A stretch of DNA of 64,000 bases from Hermatobates lingyangjiaoensis (Eukaryota; Arthropoda; Insecta; Hemiptera; Hermatobatidae): assembly GCA_026182355.1 (NCBI GenBank), contig JAPFBL010000361.1, forward strand, positions 270,634 to 334,633. Reading direction: 5' to 3'. Positions 1 to 10,840 of the stretch are shown in pieces. The position numbers and the translations under genes are program-made. The notes under the pieces are model-generated. The model saw nothing but the letters and a program-made list of their open reading frames with translations, ran no database searches and was not told the origin of the DNA. Positions within the stretch are counted from its first letter, which is position 1, and every line of letters starts with the position of its first letter.

Positions 1-2043
1 CAGAAGAATTTGTAATAGAGAGTAAAAAGAAAGAGAGTGAGAGAGTGACAGACAGTGAGCAGAAGAATTTGTAATAGAGAGTGAAGAATGAAATGAAAGA
101 GAGTGAGAGAGTGACAGAGAGTGAGCAGAAGAATTTGTAATAGAGAGTGAAATGAAAGAGAGTGAGAGAGTGACAGAGAGTGAGCAGAAGAATTTGTAAT
201 AGAGAGTGAAATGAAAGAGAGTGAGAGAGTGACAGACAGTGAGCAGAAGAATTTGTAATAGAGAGTGAAGAATGAAATGAAAGAGAGTGAGAGAGTGACA
301 GAGAGTGAGCAGAATAATTTGTAATAGAGAGTGAAATGAAAGGGAGTGAGAGAGTGACAGACAGTGAGCAGAAGAATTTGTAATAGAGAGTAAAATGAAA
401 GAGAGTGAGAGAGTGACAGACAGTGAGCAGAAGAATTTGTAATAGAGAGTGAAGAATGAAATGAAAGAGAGTGAGAGAGTGAGCAGAAGAATTTGTAATA
501 GAGAATGAAATGAATGAGTGAAGAATGAAATGAAAGAGATTGAGAGAGTGACAGAGAGTGAGCAGAAGAATTTGTAATAGAGAGTGAAATGAAAGAGAGT
601 GAGAGAGTGACAGAGAGTGAGGAGAAGAATTTGTAATAGAGAGTGAAATGAAAGAGAGTGAGAGAGTGACAGACAGTGAGCAGAAGAATTTGTAATAGAG
701 AGTGAAGAATGAAATGAAAGAGAGTGACAGAGTGACAGAGAGTGAGCAGAATAATTTGTAATAGAGAGTGAAATGAAAGGGAGTGAGAGAGTGACAGACA
801 GTGAGCAGAAGAATTTGTAATAGAGAGTAAAATGAAAGAGAGTGAGAGAGTGACAGAGAGTGAGCAGAAGAATTTGTAATAGAGAGTGAAGAATGAAATG
901 AAAGAGAGTGAGAGAGTGACAGAGAGTGAGCAGAAGAATTTGTAATAGAGAGTGAAATGAAAGAGAGTGAGAGAGTGACAGAGAGTGAGCAGAAGAATTT
1001 GTAATAGAGAGTGAAATGAAAGAGAGTGAGAGAGTGACAGACAGTGAGCAGAAGAATTTGTAATAGAGAGTGAAGAATGAAATGAAAGAGAGTGAGAGAG
1101 TGACAGAGAGTGAGCAGAAGAATTTGTAATAGAGAGTGAAATGAAAGGGAGTGAGAGAGTGACAGACAGTGAGCAGAAGAATTTGTAATAGAGAGTGAAA
1201 TGAAAGAGAGTGAGAGAGTGACAGACAGTGAGCAGAAGAATTTGTAATAGAGAGTGAAGAATGAAATGAAAGAGAGTGAGAGAGTGAGCAGAAGAATTTG
1301 TAATAGAGAATGAAATGAAAGAGTGAAGAATGAAATGAAAGAGATTGAGAGAGTGACAGAGAGTGAGCAGAAGAATTTGTAATAGAGAGTGAAGAATGAA
1401 ATGAAAGAGAGTGAGAGAGTGACAGAGAGTGAGCAGAAGAATGTGTAATAGAGAGTGAAATGAAAGAGAGAGAGAGAGTGACAGAGAGTGAGCAGAAGAA
1501 TTTGTAATAGAGAGTGAAGAATGAAATGAAAGAGAGTGAGAGAGTGACAGAGAGTGAGCAGAAGAATTTGTAATAGAGAGTGAAATGAAAGAGAGTGAGA
1601 GAGTGACAGAGAGTGAGCAGAAGAATTTGTAATAGAGAGTGAAATGAAAGAGAGTGAGAGAGTGACAGACAGTGAGCAGAAGAATTTGTAATAGAGAGTG
1701 AAGAATGAAATGAAAGAGAGTGAGAGAGTGACAGAGTGTGAGCAGAAGAATTTGTAATAGAGAGAGAAATGAAAGGGAGTGAGAGAGTGACAGACAGTGA
1801 GCAGAAGAATTTGTAATAGAGAGTGAAATGAAAGAGAGTGAGAGAGTGACAGACAGTGAGCAGAAGAATTTGTAATAGAGAGTGAAGAATGAAATGAAAG
1901 AGAGTGAGAGAGTGAGCAGAAGAATTTGTAATAGAGAATGAAATGAAAGAGTGAAGTTCATGCATTTTTTCATTACCACAGAGGTTAGTATCATTAATAT
2001 TAAAAATATAGTAATCCGTCTTACCTCGTACCCTGCTGCTGAA

Positions 2044-2085
2044 GTTCTTAGACCGGTTTCGGCGTCACCCATCTTCAACAAGAAC
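2044..2085 (-). ncRNA. hammerhead-like ribozyme, family HH-O
   Basis: Read on the minus strand, stem I GTTCTTG pairs with TAAGAAC over seven positions. The core is TTGAAGA (C3 of the consensus CUGANGA is U), then one extra U, then stem II (GGG/CCC type), GAA, a self-complementary ACCGGT stem III, and C as the cleavage base. The C3 change would be expected to weaken cleavage. Confidence 0.65.
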
Positions 2086-2120
2086 TGATCAACTAGAACT
2101 GATCTAGTTCTAGTTGATCA

Positions 2121-2163
2121 GTTCTTGTTGAAGATGGGTGACGCCCGAAACCGGTCTAAGAAC
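2121..2163 (+). ncRNA. hammerhead-like ribozyme, family HH-O (mirror copy)
   Basis: Mirror copy of 2044-2085, with a complete 7-bp stem I, core TTGAAGA plus U, stem II GGG..CCC, GAA, ACCGGT and C. Stem II is one G longer on its 3' side than in the mirror arm. Confidence 0.65.
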
Positions 2164-2510
2164 TTCAGCAGCAGGGTACGAGGTAAGACGGATTACTATA
2201 TTTTTAATATTAATGAAAGAGTGAAGAATGAAATGAAAGAGATTGAGAGAGTGACAGAGAGTGAGCAGAAGAATTTGTAATAGAGAGTGAAGAATGAAAT
2301 GAAAGAGAGTGAGAGAGTGACAGAGAGTGAGCAGAAGAATGTGTAATAGAGAGTGAAATGAAAGAGAGTGAGAGAGTGACAGAGAGTGAGCAGAAGAATT
2401 TGTAATAGAGAGTGAAGAATGAAATGAAAGAGAGTGAGAGAGTGACAGAGAGTGAGCAGAAGAATGTATAATAGAGGAAAAGGTGAGAGATATAAACGAC
2501 AAAAAGTCGG

Positions 2511-2590
2511 TAAATAGAGAGAGAGAGGGAGGGGGAGAGAGAGAGAGAGAGAGAGGTGAGATAATGAGAGAGAGAGAGAGAGAGAGTGAG
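2511..2590. repeat. GA-rich microsatellite
   Basis: Imperfect (GA)n/(GAGG) tract directly following the minisatellite. Confidence 0.9.
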
Positions 2591-3624
2591 TGAGGAGTAT
2601 ATTCTTAGTTTATCAGGGTTGACTGCTAACAGATAATTTTTTAATTATTTCTTCCTAAACTTCCTCAAGCTTAACCTTACCTTCTTTCACTTTCTGCTAC
2701 TCTTTAAACCTTTTAAAATACCTCAAAGAGATAGCCAATCTGAATATATTCTGATATTTTATGACAAAAATAATATCGAATTCCACAAATGCTATACACT
2801 CTAGTTCTACGAGTATGTGTAGGTTATAATTAAAACTTATCAGCTTTGTAACAAGTTATTAAGTTAGTAATAAAACATTGAAAATTTTAAATTTTCTGAC
2901 AGACAGAGTCAGAAGAATGAACTTAAATATGAAGTAACAAAAAGTATAAGAAAATAAATAATATTCGTAATTAATGAAAATATTTTTTATTTTTATTATT
3001 TTACTCTGAAGGGACAAAATATTCCATAATATGAAGAAAATGAATACGTTTTAACCTATAAAAATTTGAACATATTGAAGCAATTCATGTATGCATACGA
3101 GTATATAAGTCAGTTTGTTGAATACCTTTGATTTAATTTTAATATTATTAATTTAAAATGTTACTACACTATATAATCAGGTGTAAAGCTATACAATACA
3201 AACTGGTTTACTTGTTATTTTATTTAAATGTTTAAAATTTTAATAAAAATCTAAATAAATTCAAAGATGGATCTCATAATTTCAACTATTTTCAAAGTAT
3301 TAGAATGAATGCGAAATGTATTCTTCTAAGTTGTAAATAATTGCTAAATAATTTGCAAAAGGGTTTAGACAAATGTTTTGACGATTCCAGTATTTCTTAC
3401 TTAGCTCGTAAAATGCAGGATTTGCTTGCATAATGTAATGATTTTAGGGTCACAGTAGGAGGTCACGAGATTTATTCAAACATTATTCCAAGTTTGGTCA
3501 GGCATGCATTATGGATTAGGACCCAGTTGAAACACATATTTAGCTAAAGCGCAGTTAAACCTGCTTAACACTTGAGCATTTAGCTGCATTCTTCACAGGA
3601 TTTTCAAATTCCCTTTAGTCCAAC

Positions 3625-3632
<8 letters not shown>
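2591..3632. other. AT-rich unassigned DNA
   Basis: No credible open frame, terminal inverted repeat or recognised repeat family seen. Confidence 0.6.

Positions 3633-3678
<46 letters not shown>
3633..3678. repeat. (TA)n microsatellite
   Basis: Near-perfect TA tract. It is one of more than twenty such tracts in the window, most of which abut PLE fragments; no PLE piece touches this one directly. Confidence 0.95.
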
Positions 3679-3682
<4 letters not shown>

Positions 3683-3849
3683 TATAAAATATTTGTATAT
3701 TTCATAATAATCAATGGTTTTTACACTCATACTATCCTAATACCATCTAATATCACCTAATTGTGTCATTATATTTTAGTAAAATAAACAAGAAACTTGA
3801 ATAATTTATTATATATTTATTAAAACCAATTAAAAAGAATGTAGCATAC

Positions 3850-4046
3850 AGATACTTCTATATTTCGACCATCGTCGTCATCAGGAGGTGATGAGTCTTG
3901 CAGTAAGGTAGAGTCACCGCTCTACCTTCCTTTGAGACTCTTCGCCTCCTGATGACGACCATGGTCGAAATATAGAAGTGAGTTATTCCTTTATCTATCT
4001 GTGTGCTACATTCCTTTTAATTAGTTTTTATTTAAAAGTCCGCTGA
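3850..4046. mobile_element. HH-C inverted pLTR pair
   Basis: Inverted arms at about 3850-3895 and 3940-3990 each hold a hammerhead core (CTGATGA ... GAAATATA). The inner segment contains a second small inverted repeat (GGTAGAG / CTCTACC). The right arm continues to a diverged terminal box, AAGTCCGCTGAACTG, near 4030-4044. Confidence 0.7.
3943..3981 (+). ncRNA. hammerhead-like ribozyme, family HH-C
   Basis: Core CTGATGA at 3949-3955, one extra C, stem II GACC/GGTC, GAAA, and stem III ATAT with A as the cleavage base. The mirror copy on the minus strand lies at about 3855-3890. Confidence 0.7.
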
Positions 4047-4670
4047 ACTGTTTCATTTAATTATATATTTATTATTTACGCTAAAAATAATATTTCTTTA
4101 CACAAATATATTTCACAGATATCTTTAATTATTTGCGTTCACTTTTGTTTTGTAAAGTCGAAATATTTCTACCAAAAGGGGGAGACAATGAAAAACTAAA
4201 GTTATTTATTTACTCATTGTACATTTGAAGTTTAAATCATTAAATTCAGTCACTCTTACTTTATTAAAAGGATAGCGTATTCATGGTTTTTCATGTCTGT
4301 GGATTCATTGTGTAAGCTAAAATATTCGTACTTGTCATATACATGTCCCTTGTAAAAGGATATCATTACATTTCAAGTTAGTATTCCAGTAAATAAATCA
4401 TGTTCCTATTTTTTTTTTATAACAATTTATTTTTCTATTGTAACAATAGTTTATTTTCAAACCATTTTTGGAGTTTTCATTAATGAATTGCCAGGAAAAT
4501 AATTCATATATAATTTGGTTGTAGAAGCTATCAAATTGATTAGTTAGTTATTATTCTGAAAAAAAATGGTGCTAACAAAATCCCTAAACAAAATAATAAA
4601 AAAGACTTCTAGAAATGTTTCAATTTTTTTAATAATTTTCCTCAATAATAAACTAATTTTAATAAAAATA
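4047..4670. other. AT-rich unassigned DNA
   Basis: No recognisable feature. A short (TA)n tract follows at about 4672-4687 and marks the next PLE fragment. Confidence 0.55.
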
Positions 4671-4687
4671 ATATATATATATATATA

Positions 4688-4928
4688 GCTCAATGTACAT
4701 AAAGAAACATAGAGAAATTAAAAACACACACTTACAGTCTCTAATTTTCGGTTGAACCATCTTTACGAGAGATAAGAGAGGGAAACCAAGCGCACTGGTA
4801 CAGAGACGGTTGGAGACGGTTCAAGCGAAAATTAGAGACTGTAAGTGAATGTTTTTAATTTCACTATGTTTCTTTATGTACATTGAACTGTATTTGTCCA
4901 TTTCGGATCGTATTTTCATCGAAAAAGT
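4688..4928. mobile_element. HH-B inverted pLTR pair with terminal box
   Basis: The left (minus) arm at 4690-4800 contains a decayed HH-B hammerhead. The right (plus) arm at about 4800-4928 lacks the CTGAAGA box but keeps GAAAATTAGAGACTG. The right arm ends in TTGTCCATTTCGGATCGT (about 4896-4914), the terminal box shared by several families, followed by (TA)n. Confidence 0.7.
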
Positions 4929-4945
4929 ATATATATATATATACA

Positions 4946-5048
4946 TGCTTTGTTAAACACGACAGAGTAGTTTCTGTCTATGAGCTTCTTCTCGAGAAGT
5001 TTAACAAAGCATGTATATCCGAAGGACTGCTACCAAAGTACATTAATA
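4946..5048 (+). pseudogene. PLE N-terminal ORF fragment
   Basis: The frame reads ..VVSVYELLLEKFNKACISE then GLLPKYINI and runs straight into (TA)n as IYIYIY. The FN..C...LLPKY(T)NI signature recurs in many fragments here and resembles the conserved region upstream of RT in Penelope-like elements (family knowledge). The coding sequence ends exactly where the microsatellite starts. Confidence 0.65.
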
Positions 5049-5070
5049 TATATATATATATATATATATA

Positions 5071-5212
5071 TTTGTGTGAATTTTGGTAGCAGCCCTTCTT
5101 TTAAGCACATAATATTAATAACATAACCATAGTTGGCAGAAACTTGCTTCTTTATAAGTTTCTGTATCTTTCTAAATAAGGATATCGTTGTTTCATCCAA
5201 ACTATGTAACAA
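5071..5212 (-). pseudogene. PLE N-terminal ORF fragment, convergent on the same (TA)n
   Basis: On the minus strand the frame reads LFRKIQKLIKKQVSANYGY ... CLKEGLLPKFTQIYIYI. It meets the plus-strand fragment ending at 5048 in one shared (TA)n tract at about 5043-5072, so two elements point tail to tail into a single microsatellite. Confidence 0.65.
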
Positions 5213-5244
5213 CCTTCCTACACAACATTTTCAACTCTTTCATA

Positions 5245-5404
5245 TATATATTGTTAAAAGTAGCAGCAGCTTTTGCTCTCACGATTTTTGAGCTTGTGAT
5301 TTCGATCTTGTGGGCAATTCTTCTATCTTGTGGTTGGAGTTTCCACATTAATTGTCCAAGGGACATCAATTCATGCGAGCTTTCGACCATACTTACGTTG
5401 GTCA
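5245..5404 (-). pseudogene. PLE N-terminal ORF fragment starting inside HH-N ribozyme
   Basis: The minus-strand frame begins MTNVSMVESSHEL, with the ATG inside the hammerhead motif at 5374-5416. It continues WKLQPQDRRIAHKIEITSSK and ..AAATFNNI, where it joins a short (TA)n tract. A near-copy lies at 21.75-21.91 kb. It is truncated at the Phe-Asn position and encodes no enzyme domain. Confidence 0.65.
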
Positions 5405-5416
5405 TCGTCAGGTAAA
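5374..5416 (-). ncRNA. hammerhead-like ribozyme, family HH-N
   Basis: Minus strand: core CTGACGA, one extra U, stem II GACC/GGTC with a loop of about 11 nt, GAA, self-complementary AGCT stem III, and C as the cleavage base. Stem I is weak. All conserved core positions are intact. Confidence 0.7.
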
Positions 5417-5466
5417 ATTTCGCTTGTATACAGATGCTTATATAGACTTCCTTAGTGGTGCGTTTA

Positions 5467-5468
<2 letters not shown>

Positions 5469-5501
<33 letters not shown>
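5469..5501. repeat. (TA)n microsatellite
   Basis: Perfect TA tract separating the HH-N fragment from the next pLTR fragment, which begins with a terminal box (GGTCCAAAAAGGAC) at about 5519-5532. Confidence 0.95.
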
Positions 5502-5504
<3 letters not shown>

Positions 5505-5516
5505 CAAAATATTAAA

Positions 5517-5830
5517 ACGGTCCAAAAAGGACGGATATATAAATGAAAAAAGACAACAAATAGAAGAAGTGAGAAAACTGACTGGGTCGATATTTAGAAC
5601 TGAAGTTCGTCGTCAGGGAGAAGAAGGGAAGAAGAAGGGAAGAGGAAGAGGCACGTGCGTCCGCTCGCGCTGGCAGAGAATGACTCATATATATATATGT
5701 ATATAAACATAACAAGGACTCACTTTTCAAAATTTCCACCGTATGGGGTTGTCCTCAGGAGAAGAAGTGAATTGACGGAGGGACGACAGTTAACTCAAAT
5801 ATATATATATATATATATATCATCATGTGT
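5517..5830 (-). mobile_element. HH-C-like and HH-E pLTR fragments between (TA)n tracts
   Basis: A minus-strand terminal box opens the segment. A decayed hammerhead (CTGACGAC GAAC..GTTC TAAATATC, GAAA lost) lies at about 5590-5620. A second core (CTGAGGA, ACC/GGT stem II, GAAA) lies at 5728-5762. A purine-rich stretch and short (TA)n tracts (about 5687-5704 and 5799-5820) separate them. Confidence 0.55.
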
Positions 5831-6756
5831 GTGTGTAGAAGTTAATATTGGCTAATGTAATATCTCATTTCTGTAATAACACTTCACTACATGAAATATT
5901 ATGTAACGCAATAGAAATATCTATTAATAGTTCTATAAAATATTTATTATTTGCTATATTGAAGTATATGTTTCTAATGTCGTTTACAATGATTCGAAGA
6001 ACTGAAGAAAGCAATGTGTTCGGTTGTTCGAAAAATGAAAAAAAGAAAATACATTTTATGGTTAAAGAATTTTGCTTTTAAATAGCGTGATGTATCAGGT
6101 GCCAGGGTAGAGCATTAACTCTGACTCTCGCAAAAAAAAAAAAAAAGAAGAAAAAAAGAAGTTGAAACGCGGCCACTTTTAAAAGATCCACTGTTATGAT
6201 TTGGTGTTTTAAAACCAAAAAGGCAAGGTAATTAAGTTTTTGTCCGTTACCTTGAAAGAGCTCTTCCCCCCCACAACTCCCCTATACTCACACTCTTTCC
6301 TTCTTTCTAAATGCCAATATAAGAAAAGGCATAAATCTGCAAAGACCATTCGGTCCAATGTTTGTACCCCTTTGGACACAAGGCTTCAACTCTCCCCGTA
6401 AGCCGATCTCAAACATACTTTCAAAAGGCCCTAAATTAATGGGCAACAGATAATAGGATTGGCGAAGTTACGACTGGGGCCTAAAAGCGATCTCCTGTGT
6501 TTGTTGTTCATGCAATAATGAGGTTTATTTCAGTTCAGTACATCACCAGCAAGCAAGTCTTAGAAAACAAATGTACAACAATCTTTAAATAACCATTTAC
6601 CAATTACATTGAGGATTATGATAGCTGTATATTACTGTAAAGCTCAGTTTATTAACTCATCGGGGAAAAGAAAAGATAAAACTTTCTCTTCACATGAGAT
6701 AAGAAAAGACTATTGCTTCATCTTTGACAACTGTATGACTAAAAGATATATCACGC
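5831..6756. other. Unassigned DNA with poly(A) tract
   Basis: A short A-rich tract lies at about 6131-6160. No confident gene, although a small frame at 5848-6081 is open; it matches nothing I know and I do not call it. Confidence 0.5.
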
Positions 6757-6813
6757 ATAAACACACACACACACACACACACACTCGCTCTCTCTCACAC
6801 ACACACTCGCTCA

Positions 6814-6844
<31 letters not shown>

Positions 6845-6870
6845 GTTCGCACGCACACACACACTCACTA

Positions 6871-6939
<69 letters not shown>

Positions 6940-7011
6940 GACACATATTCACACCCTCACACTCACACATACACACACTCACACTCACAGTCACACATAC
7001 TCACACTCACA

Positions 7012-7043
<32 letters not shown>

Positions 7044-7044
7044 A
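6757..7044. repeat. Compound (CA)n/(CT)n microsatellite
   Basis: Alternating CA and CT dinucleotide blocks. They keep long frames open on both strands (His/Thr/Ser/Leu or Val/Cys/Arg/Glu rich), which are not genes. Confidence 0.95.
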
Positions 7045-7348
7045 ATGATTCACCACGATCCATATATCAAAAAAAGAGCTTACGCAACTTCTTTTCAGAT
7101 TAATTTTTTTTCATCTTCCGCAAATATATTATTGTTTTTCGCATTTCTTGTTTCCGCATTATACAAAAAACACATGTTCCAAAATATAATATTACATCTT
7201 TAAGCCAATATCATGACATATTATTTGCAGAGTTAAAAACCATATTATCTTTAAAGAGTTGTAACATAATGAAACAATAAATTATTTCATATGTTTTTTT
7301 CCACAATTTTTTAATAATTTTCCTCAATAATAAACTAATTTCAATAAA

Positions 7349-7383
<35 letters not shown>
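7045..7383. other. AT-rich DNA ending in (TA)n
   Basis: No gene. About 7304-7350 is nearly the same as about 4621-4670 (TTTTAATAATTTTCCTCAAT and following), and both copies lead into a (TA)n tract that carries a PLE insertion. (TA)n occupies about 7351-7385. Confidence 0.6.
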
Positions 7384-7388
<5 letters not shown>

Positions 7389-7533
7389 CATTAAAGATCT
7401 TGCCAACATTAAGTTTAGTATGTTTCCTACATACCTTTTCAAGGTTTCGAATGCTACCTTTCCATCTCTGTGGTACCATATAAATTAACTCACCGATTTT
7501 TTTTATCTTTCATTGTATTTTTCATATTACATT

Positions 7534-7569
7534 TCCGACGTTTCGGTCTACGTTGACCATTTTCAAGGA
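7534..7569 (-). ncRNA. degenerate hammerhead-like motif, HH-I
   Basis: Minus-strand mirror of 8050-8086: stem II GGTC/GACC, GAAACGTCGG, but the 5' core is CTTGAAAAT rather than CUGANGA. Confidence 0.5.
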
Positions 7570-8049
7570 TTCTATATACAAGGTTTTTTTAAAACAATTC
7601 TAATAAATACTTATTTACAATGACAATTACCTCACTTCTATCAAACATAACTAATAACAAAATATTCTTTTAAAAAACACTACCTTAATAAACATGACAG
7701 GTTTGCTACAAAATTCCCTACATGAACATTTACACAACATTATTTAAATCACTATATAGTTATTTTTTCACGAATGTAACTTTAAAATTCTGGAAAAACA
7801 ACAGGACTGATCAGTCCTGTTGTTTTTCCAGAATTTTAAAGTTACATTCGTGAAAAATAACTATATAGTGATTTAAATAATGTTGTGTAAATGTTCATGT
7901 AGGGAATTTTGTAGCAAACCTGTCATGTTTATTAAGGTAGTGTTTTTTAAAAGAATATTTTGTTATTAGTTATGTTTGATAGAAGTGAGGTAATTGTCAT
8001 TGTAAATAAGTATTTATTAGAATTGTTTTAAAAAAACCTTGTATATAGA

Positions 8050-8086
8050 ATCCTTGAAAATGGTCAACGTAGACCGAAACGTCGGA
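8050..8086 (+). ncRNA. degenerate hammerhead-like motif, HH-I
   Basis: Stem II GGTC/GACC closes correctly, followed by GAA, ACGT stem III and C as the cleavage base. The 5' core CTTGAAAAT departs from CUGANGA, so this copy is unlikely to cleave efficiently. It sits directly upstream of an ATG-led PLE N-terminal frame. Confidence 0.5.
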
Positions 8087-8094
8087 AATGTAAT

Positions 8095-8268
8095 ATGAAA
8101 AATACAATGAAAGATAAAAAAATCGGTGAGTTAATTTATATGGTACCACAGAGATGGAAAGGTAGCATTCGAAACCTTGAAAAGGTATGTAGGAAACATA
8201 CTAAACTTAATGTTGGCAAGATCTTTAATGAGGTATGTTTAAAAGAAGGTCTGCTCCCAAAGTATACC
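8095..8268 (+). pseudogene. PLE N-terminal ORF fragment
   Basis: Starts MKNTMKDKKIGELIYMVPQ, then RWKGSIRNLEKV, FNEVCLKEGLLPKYTNI, and passes into (TA)n as IYIYIY. The first ATG lies 10 nt after the HH-I motif. There is a basic, helix-prone segment and no catalytic domain. It is one of the cleanest examples of the truncation at the LLPKYTNI position. Confidence 0.7.
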
Positions 8269-8295
8269 AATATATATATATATATATATATATAT

Positions 8296-8415
8296 AGCTC
8301 AATGTACATAAAGAAACATAGCAAAATTAATAACACACACTTGCAGTCTCTAATTTTTGGTTGAACCGTCTTTAGGAGAGATAAGAGAGGGAAACCAAGC
8401 GCACTGGTATAGAGA
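8296..8415 (-). mobile_element. HH-B pLTR fragment
   Basis: Minus-strand copy of the HH-B terminal repeat next to (TA)n. The hammerhead region at about 8347-8380 reads CTCTCCTAAAGACGGTTC with paired GGTT/AACC, but the core G5 is A and the GAAA box is AAAA. Probably inactive. Confidence 0.6.
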
Positions 8416-9538
8416 CGGAAAAATTTTTCCACAATTGTAGAAATTTTTCCAAATTTCATATGTTTTTTAAGCGCATTGAATGTTATGGATAATACGAAAC
8501 AATAAATACTTTTTGAGGAAATCAAAGCAAAATTATTTGTGTTTCAAATCGTAGGCTTTAGCACACAATTTTCCTGCATAAAGCATATTGCAGTGTCAAG
8601 TTCTATAAAACAGTTTTATTGTTTAAAAAAAAAAACAACAGTTGTTTGATTAATTATTCTATTTTTACTTTACTATAAATAAAGTATAGTGATCGTGAAA
8701 AAATTCTATCGCAAAATTTTGACGGAATTACATGTTTTGAGGTCCCAGAAATCGTTTATGAAGTTTGTGGTCATGCTGCGGTCCAGAATCTTTGATGGAT
8801 CAAATTGATATTTTACACAAAAATGGGTCTCATAGTGTAGATGTCGTCCCCTATTGTTTGGGAGTAATTATGCAAGTGAGAATATCACTTTTTTCAAAAA
8901 CTACTTTTTAGACTACATTTTTTTCTCTTAGACTACTAATTCTAGAGTCTTGAAATGTCGGTATTATTATTTTTGAGGCTACTTAAGTAGTAATCGAAAA
9001 ATATTCTTAGATTTTTAAAACAACAGGAAATATTTTTTTCGATAAAATCTAACAAATTTGACTTATAATTCAACATAAAAGGTTGTGAGAGCGATATAAG
9101 ACATAACGTTTTACCTCTCCAAATGAAACTATGCCTAAAAATAGATCATTCAATGGAGGATGAGTTGAAATAATTCTTTTCAAAATTACACTCACCAATA
9201 CGGCATTATGGTACCTATATTCTCTGTTTTCAGAAAATATTTTTTGATGCTAAACAGCTCATTAAAAAACCATGAAATTTTGCCCAAAAATAAAAAAAAA
9301 TTAACAATTTATATAGAAAATAATTAATGAAATTTCAATTTCGCAAAAAGGAAAAAACTATAAAAACTGAATATTAATCCTGGACTAATGATTTACTCAC
9401 TATACTTCTCGTATTTGTTTACATTTATTTATATTGTTTAAATTGACTTAGAAATTTTCTACCTCCAAAAATGAAAGAATAATAAAAAACTCCCTCATAG
9501 ACATTAGTATTATATCTAAATGGAACATTATACAATAT
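8416..9538. other. Unassigned DNA containing a diverged dispersed repeat
   Basis: No gene. The part at about 8885-9285 matches, inverted and diverged, 48340-48700 near the other end of the window. Shared blocks include CTACTAATTCTAGTCT-like, TTTTTAGGCATAG-like and CTCACCAA-like stretches. The family is unknown to me. Confidence 0.5.
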
Positions 9539-9735
9539 ATTTGTACCATTTATGCTATAAAAGTATATTATATTATAGATATTATATTATATATTATATT
9601 ATATTGTATTATAGAAGTATATTATATATACTATATATTATGTACCATTTATACCATAGAAGTATATTATATTATAGATATTATATTATAGTATAGAAGT
9701 ATATTATATATACCATATGTACCATAGAAGTGTGA
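9539..9735. repeat. AT-rich tandem repeat
   Basis: Irregular repetition of ATAGAAGTATATTATAT and TTATATTATAGATAT blocks with TGTACCATTTAT spacers. Confidence 0.75.
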
Positions 9736-10735
9736 TAAGTATAGGCGCTCCAGATTTTTTTTTTAAAAATATATTGATTGTATTCCAGAAAAATAAAATA
9801 ACGCTCGAGAAATAAAAGAAATAAAAACATGAAGTATATGTTAAACAACATTTTAACCAAAAATAAAGACATATATTTAGCATCCTTGTAACTATACGAG
9901 AAAACAGCATAATTGCAAAACTGCAAACTGTTCAATCTTAGCTGATTGAAGATTCCATATAAGTTTTTTACTAGGCTTGTGTTTCTCATTTCACTGTTAC
10001 AAACGCTTATAGGGTGCTAATAAGGAATTCGAGAAATCTAGCGTTATTATTAGAATTATACCCTTTCATAATCCAGGAAGCAATATATGCTTTAGCATTA
10101 ATAACGTGAATTATAACCAATAGCCAATTAGTTTTTGCAGTAATTACTGATTGCCAATAATATTAATGTGGTACCAGGTCTAGTAGTGTACGTATATTTG
10201 AATTTAGAGATTCTCTCTTGAAATTGGAAATCAAATTGAATTTTTTCGTGAGATAAAAAGAATTATTTACTTATCATCTCTCGGGGATGACATATCACCG
10301 CTGTTCCACCAAAAACCACAGTCAAACTTCTTGTATTCAGTAATGAAACAACTCTAATAAACTGAATCTAGGAAAACAATTATCACCATCAGCATAGAGA
10401 ACTATTTACAAACTTTGTTTTTATTATGATTGAAAGTTAAAAAAAATATAATCAAATTATCCTCAGGTGATAAAAAAGACGCCATAAAATTATTCTTTAC
10501 TATTCCGAGATATATACTAAAATATTTTACTAGAATTAAATTATTTTTTACTATTGTGAGACCCGGTATAATATGTTAGTCTTTTGTGTTAGCACAAAAA
10601 GAAATAGCTAAAAAGTGTTGTTTGATCGAAATTTCGTGTCGAGGACCATGAAGGAAAGCACGTTACTATGAGTGCAACCCAAAATTAACGTGACCCATTA
10701 ATGAAAATTAATTAATTATTAAAATTATGAAAATT
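9736..10735. other. AT-rich unassigned DNA
   Basis: An open frame on the minus strand (9681-9989) is AT-biased and hydrophobic with no recognisable motif. I do not call it a gene. Confidence 0.5.
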
Positions 10736-10840
10736 AATGTCCAATAATTCATTAACTATGCAATCTGTTATAGTGTAGTATTTACTCATGTTAGGGCAAG
10801 TATTAAGTCTCCACATAAAAAAGTTTATTACAAGAAACTA

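Larger units (their letters stand above)
1942..2226. mobile_element. HH-O inverted pLTR pair with 15-bp target duplication
   Basis: The sequence AATGAAAGAGTGAAG occurs at 1942-1956 and 2212-2226 as a target-site duplication inside one minisatellite unit. Between them are two inverted arms (about 1992-2098 and 2104-2215, 5-bp spacer) that differ by a single G. The left arm has a further 35-39 nt that the right arm lacks. Each arm carries one hammerhead-like motif. I read it as a solo inverted dimer of a Penelope-like terminal repeat integrated in one event. Confidence 0.8.
1..2470. repeat. GA-rich minisatellite array, 59/66-bp units
   Basis: Tandem units begin near CAGAAGAATTTGTAATAGAG. Most are 59 bp; a longer class has an extra AAGAATG (66 bp). 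Variant units of 56 and about 79 bp recur together at about 428-562 and 1233-1367 and again from 1861, so there is a loose higher-order pattern (about 805 then 628 bp). The array is interrupted by an inserted inverted repeat at 1957-2211 and resumes to about 2470. Long open frames on either strand here are by-products of the repeat. Confidence 0.95.
7384..8235. repeat. 852-bp near-perfect palindrome, HH-I PLE
   Basis: Two arms of about 427 and 425 bp meet with no spacer between 7810 and 7811 (ACAGGACTGA/TCAGTCCTGT). Each contains an HH-I hammerhead-like motif and the start of a PLE ORF. The left arm ends at (TA)n just after the Phe-Asn-Glu codons; the right arm continues about 37 nt further before its own (TA)n. 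Near-identity of the arms implies recent origin or an assembly fold-back. Confidence 0.85.

Noticed and set aside
2110..2502. 130-codon Ser/Leu/His-rich frame on the minus strand
   Set aside because: Product of the minisatellite and the inserted palindrome; no gene features.
6609..7103. 164-codon open frame rich in His, Thr and Ser
   Set aside because: It is a translation of (CA)n/(CT)n microsatellites and is open on the opposite strand as well.
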